From: Methanoregula sp. UBA247
GTDB taxonomy: Archaea; Halobacteriota; Methanomicrobia; Methanomicrobiales; Methanospirillaceae
Length of the DNA: 64,000 nt
NCBI GenBank assembly: GCA_002495055.1
Contig: DADR01000018.1
Span: 95,874 to 159,873 of the forward strand
Direction: 5' to 3'
This document shows positions 33,432 to 42,391 of this stretch, one piece after another. The notes beneath the pieces were generated by a model. The model saw only the letters and a list, made by a program, of their open reading frames with translations. It ran no database searches and had not been told where the DNA came from. The number at the start of each line of letters is the position of its first letter. Within the stretch, counting starts at the first letter, position 1. The position numbers and the translations under genes were made by a program.

Positions 33432-33592
33432 CCGCGATGCTTTGTGAGTTCTGTTTCGATATAGTCAGGAGCGTAGAATGAAAAATTATCGTTGAGAATA
33501 ATTTTCCGGGATATCGATGACCTGAGGAGTCCGGCCATTATTCTGTTTGTATCAATAACAAGGAGTATTGTAGCACCTTCGGGAAGTGAATA
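33432..33592 (-). pseudogene. truncated VapC (PIN) toxin
   Basis: Minus-strand frame ATILLVIDTNRIMAGLLRSS, then SRKIILNDNFSFYAPDYIET and ELTKHR, is the first third of an archaeal PIN toxin, including the first catalytic Asp and a Glu. The frame then enters repeat fragment D and the other two thirds are missing. No ATG is found; a stop stands at 33593. It lies right behind the VapB gene. Confidence 0.75.
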
Positions 33593-33613
33593 TCAGGATA
33601 ACGCACGGAACAA

Positions 33614-33874
33614 TCAGGATGAATCTGGTTTCCTGCCTTTTATCCGGGATGCTTTATTCCTGTAGTGCTGCTGGATACCCGATTTGACTTTTGTATCGAG
33701 CGTCATAATGTCTTCTTCGCTGAGATCGCTCCGGGCAGTCATCGCATTCAGGAGTGCGATTTTTTTCGCATAATCTTCTATCGCCCGCCGGGCAATTTCG
33801 CTCCACCGGACTTCCTTATGATTTTTTACAATCTTATAAACATCTTCGGGCAGGGAAAGAGTCATATTCGGCAT
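33614..33874 (-). CDS. vapB: ribbon-helix-helix antitoxin of the VapB type
   Basis: An 86-aa protein, MPNMTLSLPEDVYKIVKNHK then VRWSEIARRAIEDYAKKIAL. The N-terminal strand and two helices form the RHH DNA-binding fold, and the basic C-terminal tail would bind the toxin. The ATG at 33874 gives the family-typical start. Its toxin partner (33432-33592) is truncated, so it is an antitoxin without a working toxin. Two inverted repeats lie upstream. Confidence 0.82.
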   Translation of the reverse strand: MPNMTLSLPEDVYKIVKNHKEVRWSEIARRAIEDYAKKIALLNAMTARSDLSEEDIMTLDTKVKSGIQQHYRNKASRIKGRKPDSS

Positions 33875-33884
33875 TGGCACCACT

Positions 33885-33921
33885 ACACATACTTATGTGT
33901 ATTCACGTATTTAATGTGAAT
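33885..33921. promoter_or_regulatory. two inverted repeats at the VapB promoter
   Basis: ACACATA-CT-TATGTGT (33885-33900) is a perfect palindrome starting 11 bases before the vapB ATG. ATTCAC-9-GTGAAT (33901-33921) follows and includes the TATA-like ATTAAATA on the minus strand. This is the usual layout for an RHH autorepressor. Confidence 0.6.
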
Positions 33922-33940
33922 TGTTTGTGTATATCCGAAG

Positions 33941-34102
33941 CCCGATACGGATGCGGTGATCGATGCGTTCGGGAAGAACGGGCAGGTCAAAAAGGTGTTC
34001 TGGGCATTGTTTGTCGCGATGGCGGGGCTGATGCTGGCACGGGTTGTGGATCCGGTGACAGCTCAGCAGGTTGTAATGGCTATGACGGGGATGGGGGTGT
34101 AA
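33941..34102 (+). pseudogene. relic of the membrane-protein gene seen at 1-469
   Basis: The frame PDTDAVIDAFGKNGQVKKVF, then WALFVAMAGLMLARVVDP and a TAA at 34100, has no start. Its first part matches the last visible residues of the membrane protein at 1-469 (AEAVIDAFGKNEQ). It is thus the C-terminal 50 residues of a second copy, with a final membrane helix. The rest of that copy is missing. Confidence 0.75.
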
Positions 34103-34284
34103 GCGACAGACCGGACGGTTCTTACCCTGTTACGGGTTGTGCGGGTCTCCGGTTCATGTCTGCCCACAGGGGTACACACATCCCGGCAGACCTGCCATTC
34201 CCCCAAAACAGGATGACGGATGATCAGTAGCACACTAAAAAAAAAGATAAAATTGCCGGGATACCCGCGGTGCTTTTTAAACGC

Positions 34285-34497
34285 TCACTTCTTTTCGAGG
34301 GCTTGCCGGATCATCTTCAAGGTTTCAACTTTGTGCTTCTTGTACCCGATCTTGAACTCTTTGTGCATTATCCGCTCATCGAGCTTGCGCATTACTATTG
34401 CCTTTCTTGTCGCTTCATCAAGGGATTCCCAGGCGGCCATCTCAGCCCATTTGGCCTGACCCATGTGCATTTCAATTTTTGAATCTTCCATTATCAT
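34285..34497 (-). CDS. small charged helical protein
   Basis: A 70-aa protein, MIMEDSKIEMHMGQAKWAEM then ATRKAIVMRKLDERIMHKEF and a Lys-rich end. All helix by its look, with no Cys or membrane segment. The start has AAGGAG 9 bases upstream. Family unknown. It lies alone between two stretches of decayed sequence. Confidence 0.6.
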   Translation of the reverse strand: MIMEDSKIEMHMGQAKWAEMAAWESLDEATRKAIVMRKLDERIMHKEFKIGYKKHKVETLKMIRQALEKK

Positions 34498-35265
34498 TTC
34501 GTTTAACTCCTTTTGGTTTATGGTGTTCTCAGGGTCCTCTTTTTAAAATTCGTGTAATTCCGACGATGGAATGAAGAGGTATTGATATGTCTGACTCCAC
34601 CTCATTGACTCTTTACAAAATGTGGTGAACCAACTCATCGCATCACTCCTGAGAACTTACGTGATCTCTTCAGGCACGGAACTCATATCAACATTGCCCG
34701 GTGATGCAGATTTTGTCACAAAACCTGAAACGTATGCCCAGTGAAATGCATCGGGCTGCAGAAACACCCGGGAATCCGTGAGATCGTGAAGTCACCATCG
34801 GCAAATAAACGGTCACACAAACGGAGGCCTGCACGGGATGTTGTCAGACCCCAGGCAGCGCCTTGACCGACTTATTTCCCGTGGAGAACCGGGCATTTTG
34901 TGCCGGAGTTTGCCGGCGAGGTGAACTTCTGCCGGTCAGCAGCTGATGACCTGCTCTTGCGATCCCGCGATCGATCAGCCAATTATCGGGATTCTCTTAT
35001 GCAGGAGAAGAACCGGTCATCGCAGAATATGCTCTCCGTGATATGGCTAAGCCGAATAGCCGTATCCATGTACACCTCGGAAACACACTTCCCCCGCAAT
35101 TCCAGGAACAATTGCCGGATACGGCCCGGTTGAAAGTTGTCATCCTCCCGTCCGCCATCGATCCCGAGGGGTAAACCCTTGCTGGCTGTGGGCAAAGCCC
35201 CGGTAAGCATCCGCATTCTGCCTCAAACGAATGTCTCAAGTGAACAGAGCGTCCATACTCCCGGT
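34498..35265. other. decayed region with fragments of coding sequence
   Basis: Two plus-strand stretches read like old genes. Near 34600-34743 the frame VVNQLIASLLRTYVISSGTE ends at TGA. Near 34990-35174 the frame AGEEPVIAEYALRDMAKPNS, then RIHVHLGNTLPPQFQEQLPD, ends at TAA; a partly matching frame just before it (PAIDQPIIGIL) is shifted. Neither has a start codon with a ribosome site. No family recognised. Confidence 0.35.
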
Positions 35266-35571
35266 ATGAAGTACACGGCACGGCATATCCAGCGTTTTTT
35301 AGAAACGGGACGGATCGACGCTACGCTCTGGAAGAACCACTTCCCATCACTGCTGCCGACCCAGGTGCCAACCTGCGATGACTGCGGGGAGTTCAAGGAC
35401 CGGACCTGTGCCGGCGACCGGGATCCCGTAGAGTGTTTCCTTGCAAAAGCACCGGTAACTGAGTCGGTTGAAGAGCACAAGAAAAAGAAGCGGGACCAGA
35501 TGCTCGGCCTTGGTGCAAAAGAGCCAAAAGTTCACGGAACGGCAAAGCCTAAGGACCAGTCGAAGATGTGA
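35266..35571 (+). CDS. small Cys-containing protein
   Basis: A protein of about 101 aa, MKYTARHIQRFLETGRIDAT onwards. CDDCGEFKDRTC, then ECFLAK gives four Cys that may hold zinc or a disulfide, and the Lys-rich tail (EEHKKKKRDQ) is polar. Sequence before the ATG at 35266 does not look coding, so longer readings are rejected. It is probably a genuine host gene of unknown role. Confidence 0.65.
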   Translation: MKYTARHIQRFLETGRIDATLWKNHFPSLLPTQVPTCDDCGEFKDRTCAGDRDPVECFLAKAPVTESVEEHKKKKRDQMLGLGAKEPKVHGTAKPKDQSKM

Positions 35572-35643
35572 GGGAATGCCTGATTTTTGCTGTACCTTGC
35601 CGATCCCAGGTCCCTGCACGTTATTATCCTTTAAAAAAGAGGT

Positions 35644-35751
35644 TTAATGCTGAAACCATCTCCACCAACGGATAATTGCGTACAGAAAGCTGATGACGAT
35701 GATTGTTATGACCACACTATAAATTACTGTTCCTGCGTCCAGTGAAACCAT
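35644..35751 (-). CDS. possible 35-aa single-pass membrane peptide
   Basis: From the ATG at 35751: MVSLDAGTVIYSVVITIIVI, then SFLYAIIRWWRWFQH. One clear membrane helix followed by a basic, Trp-rich end. The ribosome site is weak (AGGA 9 bases upstream). Offered as a candidate only. Confidence 0.35.
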   Translation of the reverse strand: MVSLDAGTVIYSVVITIIVISFLYAIIRWWRWFQH

Positions 35752-36104
35752 AGGGTACGTTCCTGATGCTCCCTGAGAGATATGAGGCTTTTGATACTGA
35801 TAGAGAGATCGGAAAAACACAGAGATAAAGAGCTCCATGAGATTTCATTTTTTTCGCAGGGGAGAATGATGCAGAAAACCTCCCCGCCACCCCATTTTTT
35901 TATTCATTGGATTTTTTTTTGATTACCAGAGGAAAACCAGCAGGGTATCAGCAGTCAGTACCTGATTAATTTTAAAAAAAGACAACAGGGAAAAGATTTT
36001 ACTGTGTTGGTCCTGGTGCACTGTCGGTTGAGGAGTATTTCACCTCGTTACTATTCTCTGACCAACAGCCAGCTCATAAGAACCGATTAAGGATAATTTT
36101 ATAT
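35752..36104. other. intergenic region before the DUF3821 gene
   Basis: No gene is seen. A T-rich run near 35890-35925 could end transcription in either direction. The right end carries the TATA box ATTTTATATT (36095-36104), directly followed by a palindrome and the ATG at 36128. Confidence 0.4.
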
Positions 36105-36126
36105 TGTCAACATGCTTATGTTGACA
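36105..36126. promoter_or_regulatory. perfect 22-bp palindrome between TATA box and start codon
   Basis: TGTCAACAT-GCTT-ATGTTGACA: two 9-base arms, no mismatch. It directly follows the TATA box and ends one base before the ATG at 36128. A further half-site CTGTCAAC lies just inside the gene. This is the layout of a repressor operator. Confidence 0.7.
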
Positions 36127-36127
36127 T

Positions 36128-37126
36128 ATGGTACTGTCAACTGACGAGAACAAATGCAGGTACCGGAAAATGATCCTGGTGCTTATCCTGGCAGGAACAG
36201 CCGTATTGTTGATATCCTCTGTATCTGCAGAGACAGGAGTGACTATTTCCGTAAAAGGAGATCAGTCCTATTATCTGGGGGAAGAAATAGTTCTGAGTGG
36301 TGCTAATTATGATTCGGATTTCACGTACTTCTTCATAACCGGACCCGGCATCTCCCCGGGTGGGGGAAAACTTACTTCGCCTCTCCAGGAGGTAATCAGC
36401 GGAGATACCGGCTCTTTTGACAGGGTACAGACAAAACCGGATAAAACGTGGGAATTCATCCTTTACACCTATAATCTCGGGATTAATCCCGGGCCTTATG
36501 CCATTTATGCAGTCAGCCAGCCAAAAACGGCAGCCCAAATAACCGGTGCTGATAACAAATCTGCGAGAGTAATTTTCAAAAAACCGTTCATACCTGCAGG
36601 TATCACTCCCTCTGCAATTTCACAAGGACAGCCTTTCACGGTCACCGGATTTGCAGAAGGAGAACCGGACGCTGTCCAGGTATGGATCATCGGGGATAAC
36701 TATCTCTTTACCACGACCAGTCCAACAAATCCAAATTCCTCGTTCACGGTTAACATCACCACGCAAACCTCAGAAAAACTTCCAAAAGGACAATGTTATC
36801 TCATAGTCCAGCACCCGATGCAGAACAACCAGCTTGATATTATTGTCAGCGGAGACTGGGTCCGAAACCTTCAACTCAACAATGGTACGAACCTCTTCAG
36901 GGCCCTTGGTCCGGGAAGCCTGCAGGGAAACGACGTGAAGAAGGGGCTTATTTTTGCTCTTAATGACCCCGGTGTTGATGACACCTACACCGAAATACCT
37001 CTCATGGTCAACGATACCGTCCCGGCTACGCCCGTTCAGCATCAGACCCCGGCATCCCCGCTCCAGTTTGTCCCCGTCGGAGCACTTGTCCTGATAGCGG
37101 GAATTGTTGTCCTGAGCCGGCGCTAG
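36128..37126 (+). CDS. DUF3821-type surface protein
   Basis: A 332-aa protein with a signal sequence after a basic start (MILVLILAGTAVLLISSVSA) and a mature part beginning ETGVTISVKGDQSYYLGEEI, the usual start of DUF3821 domains of Methanomicrobiales. Repeated beta-sandwich-like segments follow, several N-x-S/T sites, a Pro/Thr linker, then a C-terminal membrane anchor VPVGALVLIAGIVVLSRR. It sits on the outside of the cell, bound by its C-terminal helix. The ATG at 36170 is an alternative start. Likely under a repressor, given the 22-bp palindrome at its promoter. Confidence 0.8.
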   Translation: MVLSTDENKCRYRKMILVLILAGTAVLLISSVSAETGVTISVKGDQSYYLGEEIVLSGANYDSDFTYFFITGPGISPGGGKLTSPLQEVISGDTGSFDRVQTKPDKTWEFILYTYNLGINPGPYAIYAVSQPKTAAQITGADNKSARVIFKKPFIPAGITPSAISQGQPFTVTGFAEGEPDAVQVWIIGDNYLFTTTSPTNPNSSFTVNITTQTSEKLPKGQCYLIVQHPMQNNQLDIIVSGDWVRNLQLNNGTNLFRALGPGSLQGNDVKKGLIFALNDPGVDDTYTEIPLMVNDTVPATPVQHQTPASPLQFVPVGALVLIAGIVVLSRR

Positions 37127-37226
37127 GGGTCCATATTTTTTTAGTACCGGACGAGAAAAACAGTTCACCGTGTCGAAATGTTTTACGGGATATTTAGTTA
37201 AAAAAAAGGGAAAATGGGGATGTGAT

Positions 37227-37760
37227 TTACTTCAGCTCGAGCTTCCGTACTTTCACTTCCGGAGCGGGTTCCTTTTTGGATACTTTAAGTTCCAGGACTC
37301 CCTCCTTCATCGTCCCCTCGGCCTTTGCAGGATCGATTTCTTCAGGGAATGAGAGTGTCCGTTCAAACGCGGAATACGCCCTCTCACGGTGGAGATAATT
37401 CTTCTTTTTGTCTTCCTGTTCTGACTTTTTCTCTGCCCTGACAGTCAGGCCTTCACTGTTGATATGGACCTCCACCTGGTCCTTGGTAAAGCCCGGCAGC
37501 TCAATGTGGATAAGGTAATGGTCTCCCTCGTCTATGAAGTCAAGGGGTGCGTACCTGACCGGAAGCATGCCGAGTTCCTGCATCCGCAACTCCAGCGGGG
37601 AATACGGGCGCATCAGGGTATCGAACGATTTCCTGAAGTCATCGAACAGGGAATCGAAGTCTCGTTCAATCCAGCTCTGCCCTCTCCGGCTTGAAAGTGA
37701 AGAAACCGGAGTGATGGGTATTACCTCATTGCTAATTCTCTCTGGTTTTTCTCGGTCCAT
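37227..37760 (-). CDS. hsp20: small heat shock protein Hsp20
   Basis: A 177-aa alpha-crystallin-type chaperone. The N-terminal arm (residues 1-65) carries FDSLFDDFRKSFDTLMRPYS; the crystallin domain (70-165) has LDFIDEGDHYLIHIELPGFT, then YSAFERTLSFPEEIDPAKAE and GVLELKVSKKEP. It holds unfolding proteins. A strong AGGAGG precedes the ATG, and a TATA box (ACTATATATGC) lies near 37803-37813. Confidence 0.93.
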   Translation of the reverse strand: MDREKPERISNEVIPITPVSSLSSRRGQSWIERDFDSLFDDFRKSFDTLMRPYSPLELRMQELGMLPVRYAPLDFIDEGDHYLIHIELPGFTKDQVEVHINSEGLTVRAEKKSEQEDKKKNYLHRERAYSAFERTLSFPEEIDPAKAEGTMKEGVLELKVSKKEPAPEVKVRKLELK

Positions 37761-37906
37761 AGGTATTCCTCCTATGTTTCACTTTAGGTTAGTCTAATAT
37801 TGCATATATAGTTTTTTGTGATGACATTCCAGGCCGGAATAAAAGAGCATGGGAGAACAAGCCAGGAAACCGGTCCTCGCAATCATCCCTGACCATCTAA
37901 AAACAA

Positions 37907-40429
37907 TTAGTTCGTGGAGCGGTAGTATAAGTTCTTCACCAGTTCGGCGCACACGAAGAACGCCCCGACCAGGCAAAGGATAATACCAAGGTGCATGGCC
38001 GAGGGGGGTGTGAAGCGGAACACCGTCTGGCCGAATTCCGTGTAGGGCAGTATGATGGTCGCTGCACTGGCAACTGCCGTCAGTACCAGGACATACCATG
38101 ACGGGCGGCTTGCCTTGAAGAAGGGTAGTTTACTCCGGATGGAGAAGAGAAACACGAGCTCGGTCAGGATGCTGCCCATGAACCAGTTGGTCTGCAGTAT
38201 TCCGGCTCCCTGCTGCACAAAGACTGCGAAGAACATGAAGTCAAAGACGGTGCTCACCACGCCAAGCAGGGTGGCAATGAGCACGATCTCCTTAATCTCG
38301 TATTTACTGGGCCGGCTCAGTTCTGCAGCATCAACATTGTCAGTCGCAATCGAGATCATGGGGAAATCGGACAGGAAGTTCACCAGCAGGATCTGGAGCG
38401 GCAGCATGGGTAAAAAACTGATAAACAGCGACCCTATGGCAATGGCATAGAAATTCCCGAAATTGGAGGCAAGGGTAGCCTTCAGGTACTTGATGCTGTT
38501 GGCAAACACCGCTCTTCCGTCCCGGATCCCCTCAATGATCACCTCGAGGTTCTTCTGCAGCAGGATAATGTCCGCCGCCTCGCGGGCAATATCGGCAGCG
38601 CTGTCGACGGCAAGGGAAACGCCGGCAAGCTTGAGCGCCGGGGCATCGTTGATCCCCTCGCCAAGGAAACCAACGGTGAAGGAATTCTGGAGTGTACGAA
38701 TAATCTCGTATTTCTGCTCAGGAGTGACGCGGGCGATAACCGCGTACTCCACGATAGCCTGCTCGCGCTTATCCGGTGGCATTGCCATCAACGCAGACCC
38801 GCTGATCACATGGGCCGGGTCGTCCAGGAGCCCTATCCGTACGCCCACAGCCCCGGCAACCTCACAATTGTCCCCGGTGATAATCTTGATCGACACGCCA
38901 AGCTCTTTTGCCTTCTCCACGGCACGATACGCAGAAGGTTTGATCGGATCGGTAAACGAAATAGCACCCAGAAACTCAAGGTCCTGTTCATCATCAGGAG
39001 AGATACCCGTTGTTGTGGGCGGCAGGACACGCTTTGCGATGGCGATGGTTCGTTCCCCTTCTTGCCCTTTCATAGCAAGCCAGTCAGCAAGCACCCGCTG
39101 GTCCGGTCCTTTAAGCGACGGTGAGAGATGCATGACTTCTTCAGGAGCCCCACGAACGATCATCACCTTCTGCGCATGGTCCTGGAGCAGCACCGCATTC
39201 CGGCGGCGTTGCGGGTCAAAGGGGATCTCCGCCAGGCGCTCTGGCGGGGAATCTCCGGGCAGGTGCCGCTCTTTTTGTGCTTCTCCGATCGCGATATCGA
39301 ATGGCTCGACCTTTTCCTCGGTCTCGGCCACCGTAAGCGAGGCATAATACAGCAGGTCGGGATGCGCCCCCGGTGACATTTCCGTGACATGCAGGGTGTT
39401 TTCGGTGAGGGTCCCGGTCTTGTCCGAGCAGAGTACTTCGATACCCCCGATGTCCTCAATCGCCGTAAGCCGTTTGACGATGACTCCCTGCTTTGCCAGC
39501 TGGAGCGCACCCCGGGAGAGCGACACCGTGGTCACGACCGGGAGCGCCTCCGGGACAACGCTCACGACAAGTGCGATTGAAAAGACCACAAGCTCGATGA
39601 CATCTGCACTCTCGCCCTTGATCAACAGGTTTGCCACAAAAATGAAGACCAGGGTGACAAGAATCATCCGCAGGATAAACCGGCTGAACCGCTCGATGCC
39701 TTTTGAGAATTCACTCTCCTTTTCTGTCTCCACGGTCAGTCGTGCAATGGTCCCCATCTCGGTATGCGCACCGGTCTCTACCACCAGTGCGGTGGCCTCA
39801 CCCCCGACCACGGAAGTGCCGCTGAAGCAGAGGTTGTGGCTCTCGTAGATGCTTTCAGGCCCTGTTGCCAGGGTATCAGGACGCTTGGGAACCGGAACAG
39901 ATTCACCCGTCAGCATCGTCTCATTGACGACAAGGTTTTGCGAGCTGAGAATCCGGACGTCGGCCGGCACGGCATCTCCTGTCCCGAGCCTGATGATATC
40001 GCCTGGCACCAGGTTTTTTGCATCGATCGTATGCCAGCGCGAGTCCCGTTTCACCGTGGTTTTCAGGGTGATAAACTGCTGGAGTGCACGAAGGGACTGC
40101 TCGGATTTGTACTCAAGATAGAACCCGAGCGCGACATTGATGATCACAAAACTGAGGATGACACCTGCATCAAGATACTCTCCAATGACCAAGACAATGG
40201 CCGCAGCAACCAGGAGCAGGTAGATGAACGCTGACTTGAACTGCCGTATCGCGATTTCCCACCAGGGGACCTGGTTGGCGGTGATCGCGTTGTATCCCGC
40301 CGTTGCGATCCGCTCCTCTGCCTGATGGGTCGATAATCCTTCCACAAGCGAGGTAGCTAAATGCTCCAGGCACTTCTCTTCAGAGAGTGTGGCGTACTGG
40401 TACACCCTCATCCTTACCTTTGAGTTCAT
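37907..40429 (-). CDS. P-type cation ATPase, MgtA-like
   Basis: An 840-aa pump with all P-type blocks: N-terminal cation ATPase domain, VPEALPVVTTVSLSRGALQL in the membrane, phosphorylation loop CSDKTGTLTEN, nucleotide site with VIVRGAPEEV, KIITGDNCEVAG, and hinge GEGINDAPAL. The segment LQILLVNFLSDFPMISIATD resembles the MgtA branch, so Mg2+ import is the best guess; Ca2+ or H+ transport cannot be excluded. The hinge has Glu where most P-type pumps have Asp (GDGxND). A TATA box (TTATATCTTATAAGG) precedes it. ATG at 40411, after AAGGTAAGG, is an alternative start. Confidence 0.85.
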   Translation of the reverse strand: MNSKVRMRVYQYATLSEEKCLEHLATSLVEGLSTHQAEERIATAGYNAITANQVPWWEIAIRQFKSAFIYLLLVAAAIVLVIGEYLDAGVILSFVIINVALGFYLEYKSEQSLRALQQFITLKTTVKRDSRWHTIDAKNLVPGDIIRLGTGDAVPADVRILSSQNLVVNETMLTGESVPVPKRPDTLATGPESIYESHNLCFSGTSVVGGEATALVVETGAHTEMGTIARLTVETEKESEFSKGIERFSRFILRMILVTLVFIFVANLLIKGESADVIELVVFSIALVVSVVPEALPVVTTVSLSRGALQLAKQGVIVKRLTAIEDIGGIEVLCSDKTGTLTENTLHVTEMSPGAHPDLLYYASLTVAETEEKVEPFDIAIGEAQKERHLPGDSPPERLAEIPFDPQRRRNAVLLQDHAQKVMIVRGAPEEVMHLSPSLKGPDQRVLADWLAMKGQEGERTIAIAKRVLPPTTTGISPDDEQDLEFLGAISFTDPIKPSAYRAVEKAKELGVSIKIITGDNCEVAGAVGVRIGLLDDPAHVISGSALMAMPPDKREQAIVEYAVIARVTPEQKYEIIRTLQNSFTVGFLGEGINDAPALKLAGVSLAVDSAADIAREAADIILLQKNLEVIIEGIRDGRAVFANSIKYLKATLASNFGNFYAIAIGSLFISFLPMLPLQILLVNFLSDFPMISIATDNVDAAELSRPSKYEIKEIVLIATLLGVVSTVFDFMFFAVFVQQGAGILQTNWFMGSILTELVFLFSIRSKLPFFKASRPSWYVLVLTAVASAATIILPYTEFGQTVFRFTPPSAMHLGIILCLVGAFFVCAELVKNLYYRSTN

Positions 40430-40592
40430 CCTCTAGCGACACTATCGATTTCAATCCTTATAAGATATAATTGCGTTCATTGTCTCTCACATCGGAGAAG
40501 AGATGCGGATGAATAAAAGCCGGCCGGATAGTGGTTCACCGGAGTGTGGCATGAAGAAAAAATCATAAGCATACCAGAAGCTATGGTGAGGT

Positions 40593-41171
40593 ATGGATTT
40601 CTTTGACTCGGCATACCGGGGCACACCTCCCTGGGACATCGGCCGGCCCCAGAAAGAGTTCGTTGAGCTGGTACAGAGCGGGGAGATAACAGGATCTGTC
40701 CTGGACATAGGATGCGGGACCGGGGAGCATGCCCTCTTCTTTGCACAGGAAGGGTATGATGTGTGGGGGATCGACTCTGCCCCCCTTGCGATCCAGAAGG
40801 CCCAGGAGAAGGCTGCCGCAAGAGGACTCCCGGTGCATTTTTGCGTCCTGAACGCCCTGGAGCTCTCCTTACTCAACAGGAAGTTCAATACCGCTACCGA
40901 TTCCGGGCTCTTCCATACCCTGTCCGATCAAGACCGTCCGGTCTTTGTACATAACCTTGCAGCCGTCCTGTCCCCGGGCGGGAAATACTTCATTCTCTGC
41001 TTTTCAAACGAGGAGCCCGACGGATACGGTCCGAGGAGGATAACAAAAAGAGAGATACAGGAGAGCTTTTGTGAGGGGTGGTCCATCAACTACATCAGGC
41101 CGGCAACCTTTGAGAGCCGCACCCGGGCACAAGGACCCCGTGCCTGGCTCTCGTCAATATCAAGAAAGTGA
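40593..41171 (+). CDS. class I SAM-dependent methyltransferase
   Basis: A 192-aa enzyme. The SAM-binding motif is VLDIGCGTGEHALFFAQEG (residues 37-55), followed by WGIDSAPLAI with the acidic residue for the ribose, and FNTATDSGLFHTL as motif IV. The opening DFFDSAYRGTPPWDIGRPQ is typical of the TehB/thiopurine-methyltransferase-like group that acts on small molecules. GGTGAG precedes the ATG. It is a single gene divergent from the ATPase. Confidence 0.85.
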   Translation: MDFFDSAYRGTPPWDIGRPQKEFVELVQSGEITGSVLDIGCGTGEHALFFAQEGYDVWGIDSAPLAIQKAQEKAAARGLPVHFCVLNALELSLLNRKFNTATDSGLFHTLSDQDRPVFVHNLAAVLSPGGKYFILCFSNEEPDGYGPRRITKREIQESFCEGWSINYIRPATFESRTRAQGPRAWLSSISRK

Positions 41172-41378
41172 CAAAGGACTGATGAGGACTGCCAGGTACA
41201 AAATGATGGTGGGGGAACACGGGGGGATGTGTCCCACGGTGAACTGAATAAGGAAAAAGTATATCATCCTGGCCAGGGATAAGCCGCTCCTGCACCAGGG
41301 GGAGCAGACGGGGCACTGTTTACATCCAGTATCATATATATATATTTTTAAATCAACAGAAGAAACCAGTTAAATCTG

Positions 41379-41615
41379 ATGAAAACCGAACTAAAAAAAC
41401 GTGCCCGTGCATATTATCTGGGTTTTTTATTTTTTTGTGCCTGTGAAGCGATCCTGAATATCTATTACCTGGGAAAACTCCGTGAACTTTTCAATTCGGC
41501 ACCGGACGAAGTCGTGCTGATGAATTTCCTGATATATGGGATAATGGCTGTCGGATTTGCCGTGGGGCTTCTCTATTGTCTCTACCAGTCAAAGAATTCC
41601 TCCCAAAAATCATAG
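41379..41615 (+). CDS. small two-helix membrane protein
   Basis: A 78-aa protein with two membrane helices (YYLGFLFFCACEAILNIYYL; IYGIMAVGFAVGLLYCLY), a basic N-terminus and a Ser/Lys tail. A run of TATA-like sequence (CATATATATATATTTTTAAA) lies 20-45 bases upstream. Unknown family. Confidence 0.6.
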   Translation: MKTELKKRARAYYLGFLFFCACEAILNIYYLGKLRELFNSAPDEVVLMNFLIYGIMAVGFAVGLLYCLYQSKNSSQKS

Positions 41616-41959
41616 CATTTCGATCACCGTGTGAATTTTTTTTAGTTTCTCCACATCCAGCCAACCAAAATACAAAACCGATTGAATGATGCAGGATACC
41701 CAAACGGGTAGAAACGGAAAACTGCTATGTCCGATACGCGGGATTTGCGGAGTGGCAGCTACAGGATACCTTTCATAATTTCGACAGGAATCCGGTATGG
41801 TATGTGTTCAATGAGGACACGTTCCTCTGTAAAAAAGCAATCTTTACGTCATTGAAAGAGGAATTTTTGGTCTCCTTTACGAAATACAACTTCCAGAGCC
41901 TTGTTTACCAGGAAATTATCACCATACCTTTATTACAACCGCTGAACAACCTGCGACGT
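41616..41959. other. intergenic stretch
   Basis: I see no convincing gene, repeat or RNA. A frame open from 41804 into the next gene has a Phe/Lys-rich start that does not look like protein, and is rejected. Confidence 0.3.
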
Positions 41960-42331
41960 ATGACAACAGATGAAGAAAAAGTGAACCACGACCGGCACCA
42001 TCGGGGGGGTCTTTTAGTCCCGGCCGGCTTACTCATCGGCCTTGGAATCGGCATGCTTGTGGGTTATTCCTGGCCAGGACTGCTGATTGGTCTTGGGTGC
42101 GGATTCCTCGCGTCAACGTTCATGAAATCCGCAGATCGTCCTGCCGGTGATGCCGCCGCCTGCTGTGGGCACAAAGGGTCCCGCTGGATGCCAGCGCTCA
42201 TCGGGATCTTTTTTATTCTCTTTGGTCTCAGCATCATCTGGGCACCGGCGAACTTCTGGCCATATATCGGTGCAGGGTTCCTGATCCTGATCGGTATCTG
42301 GTTCGTTGCCCGGAGTTTTGGGAAGGCATAG
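41960..42331 (+). CDS. multi-pass small membrane protein
   Basis: A 123-aa protein, MTTDEEKVNHDRHHRGGLLV onwards. Four hydrophobic helices: LIGLGIGMLVGYSWPGLLIG, a short partner, IGIFFILFGLSIIWAP and IGAGFLILIGIWFVARSF. Two adjacent Cys with His (AACCGHKG) stand in the central loop and might bind a metal. The His-rich start is polar. Family unknown. Confidence 0.6.
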   Translation: MTTDEEKVNHDRHHRGGLLVPAGLLIGLGIGMLVGYSWPGLLIGLGCGFLASTFMKSADRPAGDAAACCGHKGSRWMPALIGIFFILFGLSIIWAPANFWPYIGAGFLILIGIWFVARSFGKA

Positions 42332-42391
42332 GATCCTGCGATACTCTTTTTTATAGATATATTTCCCTCAACAAGGAAAAATGCCCGGAAT

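Noticed and set aside
34983..35281. minus-strand frames opposite the decayed region at 35 kb
   Set aside because: No ribosome sites, Arg/Ser/Gly-rich translation typical of shadows.
38463..39347. 294-aa plus-strand frame within the P-type ATPase gene
   Set aside because: Ser/Arg-rich translation with no domain; the opposite strand carries an unbroken P-type ATPase.
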